Shown here piece by piece: positions 50,253 through 59,689 of a stretch of 64,000 bases of DNA. Made by a program: the position numbers and the translations under genes. The number at the start of each line of letters is the position of its first letter. Position 1 is the stretch's first letter. The stretch comes from CAWELS01 sp964468205. GTDB taxonomy: Bacteria > Acidobacteriota > Terriglobia > Bryobacterales > Bryobacteraceae. A model generated the notes under the pieces. The model was not told the DNA's origin and ran no database searches. It saw only the letters and a list, made by a program, of their open reading frames with translations. The DNA lies in the NCBI GenBank assembly GCA_964468205.1, contig CAYXVG010000011.1:62001-126000 (forward strand), in the 5' to 3' direction.

Positions 50253-51251
50253 CTACCAGCCAAGCCCCTTCGTCATGGTCTTGATCCGGCAGAGGTACAT
50301 GTCCGCCGTCATGTAGAGAGTCGACCCGTCATCCCCCCATGCGCAGTTCGCGGTTCGCTCCCCCGTCGATATGCGTCCGAGCATGGTTCCGTCCGGGGCG
50401 AACACATACACTCCGCCCGGTCCGGTGGCGAAAACGTTCCCGGCGGCATCCACTTTCAGCCCGTCAGGCAACCCGGGCAGCTTGCCCACGCTGCCGGTAA
50501 CGTCATGGAAGACCTTGCCTTGCCCGAGCGTCCCATCCGCCTTCACTGGGAAAGCCATCCAAATGGCCTTCTCCGGGTCGGACTGCGCCACGTACAGGGT
50601 CTTCTCGTCCGGCGAGAAAGCGATGCCGTTCGGACGCGTCATCTCGCGGGTGAGGAGCGTCACCTCGCCGTTCTTTGACAGCCGGTAGACGCCGCAGAAG
50701 TCGAGCTCGCGCCGCGGATCGTCCCAGCGCTGCGGCAGGCCGTATGGCGGGTCGGTGAAGTAGAGGTCGCCATTGGATTTGTAGACGGCGTCGTTCGGGC
50801 TGTTCAGCCGCTTCCCCTGGAAGCTATCCACCAGCGTCCGCTTGCCTCCGTCCCGGTACATCACCGAGATCCGGCGGTCGCCGTGCTCGCAGGAGACCAG
50901 CCGGCCCTCGGAATCGGTCAGCAGCCCGTTGCTCCCCGGTTCGGCGCCGTAGTCGGCCGCGCCCGTGTAACCAGATGGCTTGAGATAGAGGCTGACGCCC
51001 TCCCCCTCCTTCCATTTCATGACCGAATTGCGTGGGATATCGGAGAACAGCAGGAAGCCGCCGTCCTTCACCCACACCGGACCCTCTGACCACTCGAATC
51101 CTGAGCCAAGCACCTCGATTTCCGCCCCGGGCGCAATTAGCCGGTCCATCCGCGCGTCGTGGCGGATCACCTCGCCCAGCACTGGGAAATTGGTCGTATC
51201 CTGCCCCAAGGAAGGCACGAGAATTGCAAGTGCGATTGCTAGCCGTTTCAT
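50253..51251 (-). CDS. secreted SMP-30/gluconolactonase-family protein
   Basis: 332 residues from ATG 51251; the longer frame to 51329 would not begin with a signal peptide. Signal peptide MKRLAIALAILVPSLG. Six-bladed propeller with the family's metal sites: EWSEGPVWV, LNSPNDAVYKSNGDLYFTDPPYG and RPNGIAFSPDEKTLYV, VFATGPGGVYVFAP. Members hydrolyse sugar lactones. It probably acts in the periplasm on an aldonolactone, fitting the exported oxidoreductases of the window that could make such lactones. Confidence 0.9.
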   Translation of the reverse strand: MKRLAIALAILVPSLGQDTTNFPVLGEVIRHDARMDRLIAPGAEIEVLGSGFEWSEGPVWVKDGGFLLFSDIPRNSVMKWKEGEGVSLYLKPSGYTGAADYGAEPGSNGLLTDSEGRLVSCEHGDRRISVMYRDGGKRTLVDSFQGKRLNSPNDAVYKSNGDLYFTDPPYGLPQRWDDPRRELDFCGVYRLSKNGEVTLLTREMTRPNGIAFSPDEKTLYVAQSDPEKAIWMAFPVKADGTLGQGKVFHDVTGSVGKLPGLPDGLKVDAAGNVFATGPGGVYVFAPDGTMLGRISTGERTANCAWGDDGSTLYMTADMYLCRIKTMTKGLGW

Positions 51252-51340
51252 ACGTAAACCTCGTTCGGATCGCAAGATTATGATAACTTGAACGCCGCCG
51301 GACTGCCCGCATTCCTGTATAACAGACATAGGAGTCTCCC

Positions 51341-53971
51341 ATGCGCGGAATCATTCGGTTTGCCGTTTTCACTTTCCTTTTGCTGGGGTCATCTCTCCCC
51401 GCCGTTTCCCAGGGCGATTTCGATCCCTTCATCCGGTGCTTCATCAGCGCCGAGGCGCCGTTCCTCAGAGCCGAGGGGCTGGCTGAGAGAATCGGCGAAA
51501 TCCGGCTCGACTGCACCGGCGGCGACCCGAACGAAGTGAAGTTCTTCAACCTATTCGTCCTTGTCAACGCTCCAATCACGTCGGACGCCGTCGATCCCGA
51601 CACGGGCGAGACCGAAGCGCTGATGCTGATTGACGATCCGCTGCCTGGCGAGGAGAACCGCGGCAATGAGGTCATCTTCCAGGGCCAGGTAAAGGGACTG
51701 CCCGGCGTGAACCCCGGCCCGATCGACTGGGGCGGCGCCGAGGACTCCGGGAACGTCTACCCCGGATTCGAGGCCCCGGCCGGCATCAACAGGATCGAAT
51801 GGAACGGCATCCCCTTCCGCCCCGCCCCCAGAGGCCAGTCGCGAGTCCTGCGTATCGTGAATGTCCGCGTCGATGCCACCCAGGTTCCCAGCAATCCGCT
51901 GGAACCGAAAACCGTAAGCGCCAGCCTCGGCGTCACCATGCCGAACAGCATCCCAATCGCCAACAACCGCGTTGTCACTGGGTTTGCCCAGCCGAGCCTG
52001 ACGGTGGATTATCGGCTCGAAGGCAGCGACTTCGAGCTTCTGATCGAAGAGCTCTATCCCGAAGCCTTCCGGAAGAGAATCGCGAATGACATCGGGGGCG
52101 TTGACGATGTCCGCCAGCAAGGTCTGGTGGAAAACCCGTTCTTCACCGAGAGCGGATTCACTCCCGACTACGCCGGGCTCGGCCTCGGCGCCCCTGGCGT
52201 GGCCGATACAGGAACCCGGTTTGTCGCCCGCTTCGGCGACCTCCCGGCCGGCGTCTACGTGACGGCGCCCTCGAGCGTGATCTCCGAAAAGCGTACCGGC
52301 GAAGACACCGAACTCGAATTGCGCCGGGTTATCGAATTTAACGAGGACTTCTCCGGCGGCGTCCTGCTCAGCAATGACTCTCCCACCCAGTTCGTCCCGG
52401 TCGTGGACGGCGTGGCTATCGTGCTCTATGAAGTGGTGGCCCGGGAGCCCTTCCGCGACATGACGGGGAAGGACTTGCTGGACCTATTCCGGCTTCCCGT
52501 CCGGCTGATCTTCGCCCAGCCCACCAACATCGGCGTGCCATCCGTGGTGGTCAGCTACGCCCCCATCGACAACACCCGCACGATGAGCGGGCCGGCGCCG
52601 GAGCCGCGCTTCTTCAGCGAAGCCGGCGGCTTCCTTTTCCCGGTCGAAGGCGGCGCCACCCGCGACTACCTCACGCTGCGCCATACGCCCACCCAGGAGA
52701 TCCCCGTCACTCGAACCTACCGGATGCCCTCCGGCGAGGCGGTAAGCGAATCCATCATGGTCGTCGACGGTGGCGGCTGGTTAACCGTCACTCCCGAGGA
52801 TGAGGGAACGACCCGGGATATTCTGGTGGCCGCGAACCCCGTGGGGCTGGCGACTGGAAGGCATTTCGGGGCGTTTACCCTGCGGATTGATGGAGATCCC
52901 AACTCCCTCGTGATCGTCCCGGTCCTGCTCGACGTCTCCCCTCCTCCGGAACTGGTGTTGGACACCGAACCCATTACCTTCCGCGCCACGGTGGGCTCCA
53001 CCACTCCGGCGTCGCGGAATCTGCTCGTAAACGCCCGGAATAAGGCGCTCAACTTCCAGGTCGAGCCGTCGACCGCGTCCGGGATGGGCTGGCTCACGGT
53101 GACCCCCTCGAGCGGCTCCACTCCGGCCAACGTCCGCATCACGGCGGATCCTTCAGGCCTGATCCCCGGCCGCTACGAGGGAGCGATCAGCGTGCGGGCG
53201 CAAGACGCCTCCAACAGTCCGCGGATCGTGCCCGTAGTGCTCGAAGTCGTGCCGCCGCTGCCCCTTTTCACGGCCGCCTCCATCGGAAACGCTGCCAGTT
53301 TCGAAGCGGACGGGGTGTCACCCGGCGAGATCATCACTATCTTCGGCTCGAACGTCGGGCCGGACGAGCCGTCCGGAATCCGGTTTGACCAGTCCGGCCG
53401 TGTCGCTACCGAGACCGGCGGGACGCGCATTCTCTTTGACGGAACGCCGGGACCGATGATCCTGGCCTCGAAGACCCAGTCGAGCTGCGTGGTCCCGTAC
53501 AACGTTCGCGGCAAAGCCACCGTACAGATCCAGATCGAGGTCGACGGCTGGCTCTCCGAGGCCGTCGCCGTAGCCGTCCGGGAAACCAAACCCGGCGTCT
53601 TCACCGCCGACTCCTCCGGAAGCGGCCAGGGAGCGATCGTGAACCAGGACGGAACCCTGAACACTCCTTCCAATCCTGCCGCAATTGGCTCTGTCGTCAC
53701 GGTCTACCTCACCGGGGTGGGAGAGACCCAGCCCGCGGGCATCGACGGCGCGATTAATATCGGCCCGACGCTTCCCGCCCCACTCGCCCCGGCGCTCGTC
53801 CGGATCGGCGGTGTGGAAACCGGAATCGAATTCCTCGCCGGCGCGCCCGGCCTCGTGGCCGGAGCCATCCAGGCCAACGTCCGCGTTCCGGCCACACCCG
53901 GCGAAATGGTCCCCGTCCAGTTCCTGATCGGCGGCCGCACGGCCAACATCGTGTATATGTCCATCGAGTAG
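51341..53971 (+). CDS. large secreted protein with BACON-like repeats and TIGR03437 C-terminal domain
   Basis: 876 residues. Signal peptide MRGIIRFAVFTFLLLGSSLP. The first 430 residues are unrecognised beta-rich sequence. Two BACON-like repeats follow (WLTVTPEDEGTTRDILVAANP near 478 and GWLTVTPSSGSTPANV near 583, with PGRYEGAISV). The last 235 residues, from PLFTAASIGNAASFE, are the Solibacter-type C-terminal domain TIGR03437 (VSPGEIITIFGSNVGP, VPYNVRGKATVQIQ, GAIVNQDGTLNTPSNPA, VYLTGVGETQP). Function is unknown; secretion and surface display are likely. TATAAC at 51318-51323 is a candidate -10 with TAGGAG upstream of the ATG. Confidence 0.88.
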   Translation: MRGIIRFAVFTFLLLGSSLPAVSQGDFDPFIRCFISAEAPFLRAEGLAERIGEIRLDCTGGDPNEVKFFNLFVLVNAPITSDAVDPDTGETEALMLIDDPLPGEENRGNEVIFQGQVKGLPGVNPGPIDWGGAEDSGNVYPGFEAPAGINRIEWNGIPFRPAPRGQSRVLRIVNVRVDATQVPSNPLEPKTVSASLGVTMPNSIPIANNRVVTGFAQPSLTVDYRLEGSDFELLIEELYPEAFRKRIANDIGGVDDVRQQGLVENPFFTESGFTPDYAGLGLGAPGVADTGTRFVARFGDLPAGVYVTAPSSVISEKRTGEDTELELRRVIEFNEDFSGGVLLSNDSPTQFVPVVDGVAIVLYEVVAREPFRDMTGKDLLDLFRLPVRLIFAQPTNIGVPSVVVSYAPIDNTRTMSGPAPEPRFFSEAGGFLFPVEGGATRDYLTLRHTPTQEIPVTRTYRMPSGEAVSESIMVVDGGGWLTVTPEDEGTTRDILVAANPVGLATGRHFGAFTLRIDGDPNSLVIVPVLLDVSPPPELVLDTEPITFRATVGSTTPASRNLLVNARNKALNFQVEPSTASGMGWLTVTPSSGSTPANVRITADPSGLIPGRYEGAISVRAQDASNSPRIVPVVLEVVPPLPLFTAASIGNAASFEADGVSPGEIITIFGSNVGPDEPSGIRFDQSGRVATETGGTRILFDGTPGPMILASKTQSSCVVPYNVRGKATVQIQIEVDGWLSEAVAVAVRETKPGVFTADSSGSGQGAIVNQDGTLNTPSNPAAIGSVVTVYLTGVGETQPAGIDGAINIGPTLPAPLAPALVRIGGVETGIEFLAGAPGLVAGAIQANVRVPATPGEMVPVQFLIGGRTANIVYMSIE

Positions 53972-54052
53972 CGGCCGCCCCGACGCACCGGCCGGCTGCG
54001 GCGGCTACAGTCGCCCCTCATATCCGCCGATCAGTAAAGCAGCGGCGGTTCG

Positions 54053-55036
54053 ATGAAGAATGACATTCCGGACCCTACGGTTCTGCTGATACCCGTCTAT
54101 AACGACTGGGAATCCGTGCGGCTGTTGCTGCCCAAAATCGACGAGGAGTTGGCGGCCTATCCGACGGCGGTTCACGTGGTTCTGATTGATGACGCTTCCA
54201 CCCAGCCGGCGCCGGAGGACACGGTCGAGTGGCGTTTCCAGCACATCTTCCGGGTGGACGTGCTGCACCTTCGCCGGAACTTCGGGCACCAGCGCGCCAT
54301 CGCCATCGGTCTGTGCCACGTCGAGGCCCAATTGAAAGCCCGGGCGGTCCTCGTCATGGACGGCGACGGCGAAGACCGGCCGCGGGACGTCCCCCGGCTG
54401 CTCCAGGAGTTTGACCGGTTGGGCGGCGGCAAAGTGTTATTCGGCGAGCGCACGCGGCGAATGGAGACGATCACATTCAAGTTCTTCTACCACCTCTATC
54501 GTTGTCTTCACCTGCTTCTGACCGGCCTCTCGGTCCGGGTGGGGAACTTCAGCGTGGCGCCGCGGGCGGCAGTGGCCCGTTTGGTCGTGGTATCGGACCT
54601 CTGGAACCACTACGCGGCGGCCGTATTCCGTTCCCGCATTCCGTACGCGACCCTTCCGCTGCCGCGAGGACAGCGGTTGCACGGCAAATCGTCAATGAAC
54701 TTCGTCTCCCTTGTCGTCCACGGCTTGAGCGCGATTTCCGTGTTTGGAGACATCGTGAGCGTCCGCTTGCTGGTGGTCTCGGTGGTTGCGGTGATCGCCT
54801 GTCTCGGCCTCGGGCTATTCGTTGGCGGCGCCAATGTCGGCATCGGGATCGCGTTCGTTCTCTCTGTCCAGCTCCTGCTTTCCGCGGTCGTACTCGCATT
54901 CGCGACGATCGGTTCGCGCAGCAACATGAATGTCGTGCCGCTACGGGATGCGCATTTCTTCATTCTTGAGGCCCGTCCCATTTACCTTGCTGATGAACGA
55001 GTTCCATTACATCGGTTCCGAGTTGGAAATCTTTGA
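54053..55036 (+). CDS. polyprenyl-phosphate-sugar synthase-like GT2
   Basis: 327 residues. GT2 fold: VLLIPVYNDWESVRLLLPKI, VVLIDDAS, and the metal-binding DXD region VLVMDGDGEDRPRD. The RNFGHQRAIAIG stretch is typical of dolichol-/undecaprenyl-phosphate sugar synthases. The C-terminus has two transmembrane helices, as in the GtrB and DPMS-like groups. It would make the lipid-linked sugar used by the GT-C enzyme downstream. Its 3' end overlaps the methyltransferase gene by 44 bases. Confidence 0.88.
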   Translation: MKNDIPDPTVLLIPVYNDWESVRLLLPKIDEELAAYPTAVHVVLIDDASTQPAPEDTVEWRFQHIFRVDVLHLRRNFGHQRAIAIGLCHVEAQLKARAVLVMDGDGEDRPRDVPRLLQEFDRLGGGKVLFGERTRRMETITFKFFYHLYRCLHLLLTGLSVRVGNFSVAPRAAVARLVVVSDLWNHYAAAVFRSRIPYATLPLPRGQRLHGKSSMNFVSLVVHGLSAISVFGDIVSVRLLVVSVVAVIACLGLGLFVGGANVGIGIAFVLSVQLLLSAVVLAFATIGSRSNMNVVPLRDAHFFILEARPIYLADERVPLHRFRVGNL

Positions 55037-55685
55037 GGAAGCGCGCCGCTGGAAGGCCTACTGGCGGGCGCGAATCGCGGCATTCGTCGCCGGCGATGTC
55101 CTCGAAGTCGGAGCGGGCATCGGGGCGAACACGACCGCTCTGTCCACGCTAGACTACCGTAGCTGGCTGTCACTGGAACCGGACTCTGAATTGGCCGGAC
55201 ATATCGCCCTCCCCAGCGGCGGCCGCCATCGCGTTGTTACCGGAACGCTGGCGGACCTCCCCAATGGGCGAAAATTCGACACGATTCTCTACCTCGACGT
55301 GCTCGAGCACATCGAGCGCGACGCCGCCGAACTGGCTTCCGCCGCCCAACGGCTCAACGCAGGCGGCGCCCTGATTGTGGTCGCACCGGCGCACTCCTTT
55401 CTCTATACCCCTTTTGACCGCGCTATCGGGCACTACCGCCGGTACGACAAGCGCATTTTGCGCGAAGTGGCGCCCGAGAGCTTGAGGCTGGAAAGGCTGG
55501 AGTACCTCGACGCGGCCGGCATGCTCGCTTCTCTCGCCAACCGCTGGCTCCTCAGGAGCGCCGCGCCGAGCCGGAGTCAGATCTTGTTTTGGGACCGCCT
55601 ACTCGTGCCTTGCTCGCGGGTGCTCGACCCGCTGTCGGGGCGCCGGATTGGCAAATCCATCCTCGCGGTTTGGAGAAAGAGCTGA
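54993..55685 (+). CDS. class I SAM-dependent methyltransferase
   Basis: 230 residues from ATG 54993; the longer frame to 54930 lies within the GT2 gene. Motif I VLEVGAGIGANTTAL, acidic loop LEPDSELAG and motif III DTILYLDVLEHIERDAAELA, AAQRLNAGGALIVVAP. The C-terminus FDRAIGHYRRYDKR is typical of polysaccharide-cluster methyltransferases. It overlaps the GT2 gene by 44 bases and is one base from the GT-C gene, so these three form one operon for glycan synthesis. Confidence 0.9.
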   Translation: MNEFHYIGSELEIFEEARRWKAYWRARIAAFVAGDVLEVGAGIGANTTALSTLDYRSWLSLEPDSELAGHIALPSGGRHRVVTGTLADLPNGRKFDTILYLDVLEHIERDAAELASAAQRLNAGGALIVVAPAHSFLYTPFDRAIGHYRRYDKRILREVAPESLRLERLEYLDAAGMLASLANRWLLRSAAPSRSQILFWDRLLVPCSRVLDPLSGRRIGKSILAVWRKS

Positions 55686-55686
55686 C

Positions 55687-57249
55687 ATGAACCGCATGAC
55701 CGGACTGACAATTCCGAACTGGGCCGTGTCATTGCTCCTGTTTGCATTCGTCGCCGCGCTGTTGATGGCGGCGCACGCCAATCACTTCGAACTCACGAGC
55801 GATGAAGGAATTATCCTGGACGCGGCGCAGCGGATCGTGAACGGCGAGCGGCTCTACGCCGATTTCTTCGGTTACATGAGTCCCGGAAGCTACCTCCTGC
55901 AGGCCGCGGTCTTCAAGCTCGCGGGCGTCTCATTGTGGAGCGGACGGCTGATCGTCATCCTCGGATTCGCAATTCAGTGCGCCCTGCTCTGGTGGCTCGT
56001 CGCTCGCCTGGGAAACCCGCTGGCCGCGTGGGTGGCCGTGGTACCGTTTTTCTTCTTTCAGGCGAGCGTGCCCGGGTTCCTCACCGCGCAACACCGGTGG
56101 GATAGCGGCACGCTGGCGATGGTTTTCGCCGCGTTGATTGTGGAAGCGGTGCTCGGCGGGAAGCGGTGGCTGTGGTTCGCGGCCGGCGTCGCGATTGCGA
56201 TGGCCGCGTTCATCACGCCGTCGCTCGGACTCCTGGCGCTGGCAACCTTGGCGTGGTGCGTCGCCATACCCTCGCTCCGAGCAAACTGGAAGCACTACGT
56301 TTTCGGCGGCGCGGTGGTAGCCTCACTCACCGCACTCGCGCTCGCTGCAGCCGGAATGCTCGGCCCGTTTCTGCGGCAGATACGATGGCTGCGGGACAAC
56401 TATGGCGCCGTGAATGTGATGCCGTACGGCGAAGTGATTGGCGGGTACGGATACTTGTTCGAGGGCGTCTCGGGCATCGGCTACCTCATCGTGGCAAATC
56501 TCGTCCTCTGGTTGGCCCTTCCGGCGGTCCTGCCGGTGGTGTCGGTGGCCGGATGGACCTTAGCTGGACTGACCGGCCACTGGCGCAAGCTTCCGGAACG
56601 ACACGGAATCGTGGCGAGCTTTCTGATTCTGTGCGTGCTGGCGCTCGTGGCCTCCACCTATCCGCGCCCCGACGTAATGCACCTGGCATTTGTGGCGGCC
56701 ATTCCATATGCACTGACAGCGCTCTTGTTCTACCGGTTCTTGCCGCCGGCACGATATTTCGCGGCCTACATCTGCCTCTGGGCGGCGCTCATGGGTTGGA
56801 ACTTCGGCGCGCAATTGGCGGCTCTGCGGCCGGTGGTCACTCCGGTCGGCAGATTGGGCGCCGCACCGGACTCTGTTCCTGCGCTCGAACGTCTCGTCTC
56901 CCTGACGCAGCCCGGCGAAACGCTCTATGTTCACCCCTACATGCCGGTCTTCTACTTCCTGACGCAGACGCGTAATCCGACCCGTTACTCCTACCTTGCC
57001 CCCGGCATGATGACAGCCGCCGAGGAAGCCGACGCTCTGGCCAGCCTGACCGCCGACCCTCCAGAGTGGGTGCTGTTCCTCGAACTCTCCCAAACGGAGT
57101 TCCTGCGCGTTTTCCCCAACGCCACCGAACTCGACCACCGTTTCCACCGGATCGAATCCTGGATCAAGAAAAACTACATCCCCACGGCGCCACCACTCCA
57201 GCTCGCTGGTTACCAACTCCTGCGGCGGCACGCGGAGCCGGATGCATAG
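55687..57249 (+). CDS. GT39-like membrane glycosyltransferase
   Basis: 520 residues from ATG 55687 (the frame to 55648 overlaps the previous gene). About 11 hydrophobic segments. The luminal acidic loop is ELTSDEGIILDAAQRIVNGERLYADFFGYMSPGSYLL, with Asp-Glu as in ArnT and GT39 enzymes. It lacks the soluble tail of the 39783 gene. Probable donor is the lipid-linked sugar from the GT2 gene of the same operon. Confidence 0.85.
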   Translation: MNRMTGLTIPNWAVSLLLFAFVAALLMAAHANHFELTSDEGIILDAAQRIVNGERLYADFFGYMSPGSYLLQAAVFKLAGVSLWSGRLIVILGFAIQCALLWWLVARLGNPLAAWVAVVPFFFFQASVPGFLTAQHRWDSGTLAMVFAALIVEAVLGGKRWLWFAAGVAIAMAAFITPSLGLLALATLAWCVAIPSLRANWKHYVFGGAVVASLTALALAAAGMLGPFLRQIRWLRDNYGAVNVMPYGEVIGGYGYLFEGVSGIGYLIVANLVLWLALPAVLPVVSVAGWTLAGLTGHWRKLPERHGIVASFLILCVLALVASTYPRPDVMHLAFVAAIPYALTALLFYRFLPPARYFAAYICLWAALMGWNFGAQLAALRPVVTPVGRLGAAPDSVPALERLVSLTQPGETLYVHPYMPVFYFLTQTRNPTRYSYLAPGMMTAAEEADALASLTADPPEWVLFLELSQTEFLRVFPNATELDHRFHRIESWIKKNYIPTAPPLQLAGYQLLRRHAEPDA

Positions 57250-57265
57250 CCGGGCGCCCGGCCGG

Positions 57266-57680
57266 TCACGAAACCCCGCGCTCGTGGCTCACGGTCTTCT
57301 GTTCCGTGCCTCCCTTGGCCAGGTCGACGCCATCCGCTCGAAGCGCGTCCTGCAGATTGCCAACCTGCAACTCGCGGGGCTGGATGCCCCGCGGCTCCCG
57401 GCCCGGCCGCATCTGATTGATCGGCATGCCGAGGCTCCAGGCCGCGACGCCGCCGAAGAAGGCGTGGGTCTCGATCAGCACGGTCCCGGCCCCCGCGCGG
57501 GGCGGCCCCCAACGCCGCGCCGAGCCCGGCGGGCCCGCCGCCAACCACCAGTACATCGGTGTGCAACAACTCCGGCAGTGATGGCGGCGCAGCCGCGCGC
57601 AGTCTCGGGGCGGCCAGCACGGCGGCCGTGGTGGCGGCCTGTTTAAGAAGCGTGCGGCGGTTCTTCTTCGCAGTGTTCAT
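57266..57680 (-). pseudogene. truncated, frameshifted FAD-dependent oxidoreductase
   Basis: From ATG 57680 there is a Tat signal (KKNRRTLLKQAATTA), then TDVLVVGGGPAGLGAALGAA, the FAD-binding motif. The frame shifts near a run of four G at 57499-57502 (one base too many); after it comes TVLIETHAFFGGVAAWSLGMPINQMRPG, which is how such enzymes continue. The protein ends at 57266 with VSHERGVS, only about 140 residues, where the family has 450 or more. The rest is missing and a glycosyltransferase gene follows at 57249. A sequencing error at the run is possible, but not the large truncation. Confidence 0.75.
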
Positions 57681-57733
57681 CGGGCTCTCTCCTGCAAAAC
57701 CGTGTCCGTGATTTCGATTCAGGACCAAGCTAT

Positions 57734-57765
57734 CGCAAATCTCATAAGAAGGGAAGTGTCACGGC
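57734..57765. repeat. 32-bp sequence flanking the gap, left copy
   Basis: CGCAAATCTCATAAG... through GTGTCACGGC, 32 bases directly before the N run, identical to the 32 bases that follow it. Read as an unresolved contig overlap, not a biological repeat. Confidence 0.8.
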
Positions 57766-57865
57766 NNNNNNNNNNNNNNNNNNNNNNNNNNNNNNNNNNN
57801 NNNNNNNNNNNNNNNNNNNNNNNNNNNNNNNNNNNNNNNNNNNNNNNNNNNNNNNNNNNNNNNNN
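57766..57865. other. assembly gap of 100 N
   Basis: Exactly 100 N, the default size for a gap of unknown length. Any frame running through it is not real; the sulfatase that follows starts at 57993. Confidence 0.97.
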
Positions 57866-57897
57866 CGCAAATCTCATAAGAAGGGAAGTGTCACGGC
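57866..57897. repeat. 32-bp sequence flanking the gap, right copy
   Basis: Identical over 32 bases to 57734-57765. The shared end suggests that the two contigs overlap and that there is no missing sequence. Confidence 0.8.
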
Positions 57898-57943
57898 CAC
57901 TGCGGACGGCCGCAAGGCCCGTTGTCCGGTTCCACGAAAAGGA

Positions 57944-57949
57944 TAGAAT
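57944..57949 (+). promoter_or_regulatory. candidate -10 element TAGAAT
   Basis: TAGAAT in context GGATAGAATCGG, 43 bases before the sulfatase ATG at 57993. The same TAGAAT occurs on the minus strand at 10763-10768 upstream of the oxidoreductase gene. Confidence 0.35.
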
Positions 57950-57992
57950 CGGAGTGACGTTCGATCCCCGATCAGACAGGAGCCACGAATCC

Positions 57993-59636
57993 ATGAGACT
58001 CGTCATTCTGCTACTTTCGGCGCTTTGCCTGGCAGCCGCCGCGGAGCGCCCCAACTTCCTGGTGATTATTGCCGACGATATGGGCTATTCCGATGCCGGC
58101 TCCTACGGCGGGGAGATCGCGACGCCGAATCTCGACTCCCTGGCGGCGAACGGCCTTCGCTTCACCAACTTCTACAACACAGCCCGCTGCTGGCCCACGC
58201 GGGCGGCCCTGCTCACCGGCTACTACCCGCAGCAGATCCGGCGCGACAGTATGCCCGGTGTCGATGCCAAGGAATTCGGAGGGCGCGGCGTGCGTCCGGA
58301 ATGGGCGCCGCTGCTTGCGGACCGCTTACGCCCGCTCGGCTACCGCTCGTATTACTCGGGGAAGTGGCATATCGACGGCGAGCCCATGGAGAATGGATTC
58401 GATCACTCTTATAATCTGCAATCCGGCAATAACTTCTTCTATGCCGCGGTCCACCATAAGGACGGCGAGCGTCTTCCCGCGGTCGATCCGGACAGCGGCT
58501 ACTACGCCACCATCGCGACGGCGGACCATGCCATCGAATTCCTGCAGGAGCATGCCGAGCAGTTCGCGGACCGCCCCTTCTTCCAGTACCTCGCGTTCCA
58601 CGCCCCCCACTTCCCGCTGCACGCGCTCCCCGAAGACATCGCCCACTATCGCGACCGTTATTTCGAAGGCTGGGATAAGCTCCGGCAGGAGCGGCACGCG
58701 AAGCAGAAGAAGCTGGGCATCACCAATGCCGCGTTGTCACCCCTCGAACCGGAAGTCGGCCCGCCCTACGACTTTCCCGATGACATTGCCCTACTCGGCC
58801 CCGGCGAAATCAACCGGCCGCTCCCCTGGAAACAGTTGACCGAGGAGCAGCAACGGTTCCAGGCAACGAAGATGGCGATCCACGCCGCGATGATCGACCG
58901 CATGGACCGGGAAATCGGCCGCGTACTCGACCAGCTTCGGGCGATGAAGGCGTTCGACAATACCTTGATTTTCTTCCTCTCGGACAACGGCGCGAGCGCC
59001 GAGATCATGGTGCGGGGAGACGGCCATGATCCGAACGCGCCCATGGGTTCGGCGAAGACGTACCTCTGCCTCGGGCCGGGATTCTCGAGCGCCGGCAACA
59101 CTCCGTTCCGCCGGCACAAGACGTGGGTCCACGAAGGCGGCGCCGCCACGCCCTTCATCGTCCACTGGCCCCAGGGAATCACGGCGAAGAATGAGCTGCG
59201 CAACACCCCCGCCCATGTGATCGACATCGCCCCGACGCTGCTCGAACTCGCCGGCGGCGAACCTTCCGCGAGGCCCGGCGGCCCACCGCTTCCCGGCCAT
59301 AGCCTGGCACGCATATTCACGTCCGGTGATACGCCCTTACACGAGGCGATCTGGTTTTACCACGAAGGCAACCGCGCCCTGCGGCAGGGTGACTGGAAGA
59401 TTGTTCACGCGGTCCGCGACCGGCGCTACCCGTGGCGGAACTCCGCCGCCGAGGAGGACGCCAGACCCAGTGAATGGGCCCTCTACAATCTTGCCACCGA
59501 CCGCGCCGAGCAGCACGATCTGGCCGCAAAGCACCCGGATCGCGTGCGCGGCATGGGCGCTTTGTGGGAACGGTGGAGAAAGCAGTTCATCCAGGACGCC
59601 GGCGAGCCGGTTCCCGCCGCGAAGAGCGGCGAATGA
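57993..59636 (+). CDS. secreted sulfatase (CxPTR type)
   Basis: 547 residues from ATG 57993 (AGGAG upstream); a longer frame runs across the gap and is false. Signal peptide MRLVILLLSALCLAAA. Metal site VIIADDMGYSD and the sulfatase signature CWPTR with Cys66, followed by ALLTGYYPQQ; the canonical fourth residue is Ser but Thr is accepted by many S1 enzymes. Second metal site FLSDNGAS and a Lys/His pair in RHKTWVHEGG complete the active site. Long C-terminal region with HEGNRALRQGDWKIV and LYNLATDRAEQHDLA is standard. An S1 arylsulfatase for a glycan or small aryl sulfate. Confidence 0.93.
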   Translation: MRLVILLLSALCLAAAAERPNFLVIIADDMGYSDAGSYGGEIATPNLDSLAANGLRFTNFYNTARCWPTRAALLTGYYPQQIRRDSMPGVDAKEFGGRGVRPEWAPLLADRLRPLGYRSYYSGKWHIDGEPMENGFDHSYNLQSGNNFFYAAVHHKDGERLPAVDPDSGYYATIATADHAIEFLQEHAEQFADRPFFQYLAFHAPHFPLHALPEDIAHYRDRYFEGWDKLRQERHAKQKKLGITNAALSPLEPEVGPPYDFPDDIALLGPGEINRPLPWKQLTEEQQRFQATKMAIHAAMIDRMDREIGRVLDQLRAMKAFDNTLIFFLSDNGASAEIMVRGDGHDPNAPMGSAKTYLCLGPGFSSAGNTPFRRHKTWVHEGGAATPFIVHWPQGITAKNELRNTPAHVIDIAPTLLELAGGEPSARPGGPPLPGHSLARIFTSGDTPLHEAIWFYHEGNRALRQGDWKIVHAVRDRRYPWRNSAAEEDARPSEWALYNLATDRAEQHDLAAKHPDRVRGMGALWERWRKQFIQDAGEPVPAAKSGE

Positions 59637-59689
59637 CGCCGCCGCGCATTCCAGGGGCGCGCTGCAATGACACGGAGGCTGACCGGATT

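Noticed and set aside
57702..57992. Upstream extension of the sulfatase frame across the N run
   Set aside because: It only exists because N codons do not break the frame; the signal peptide and Shine-Dalgarno place the start at 57993.
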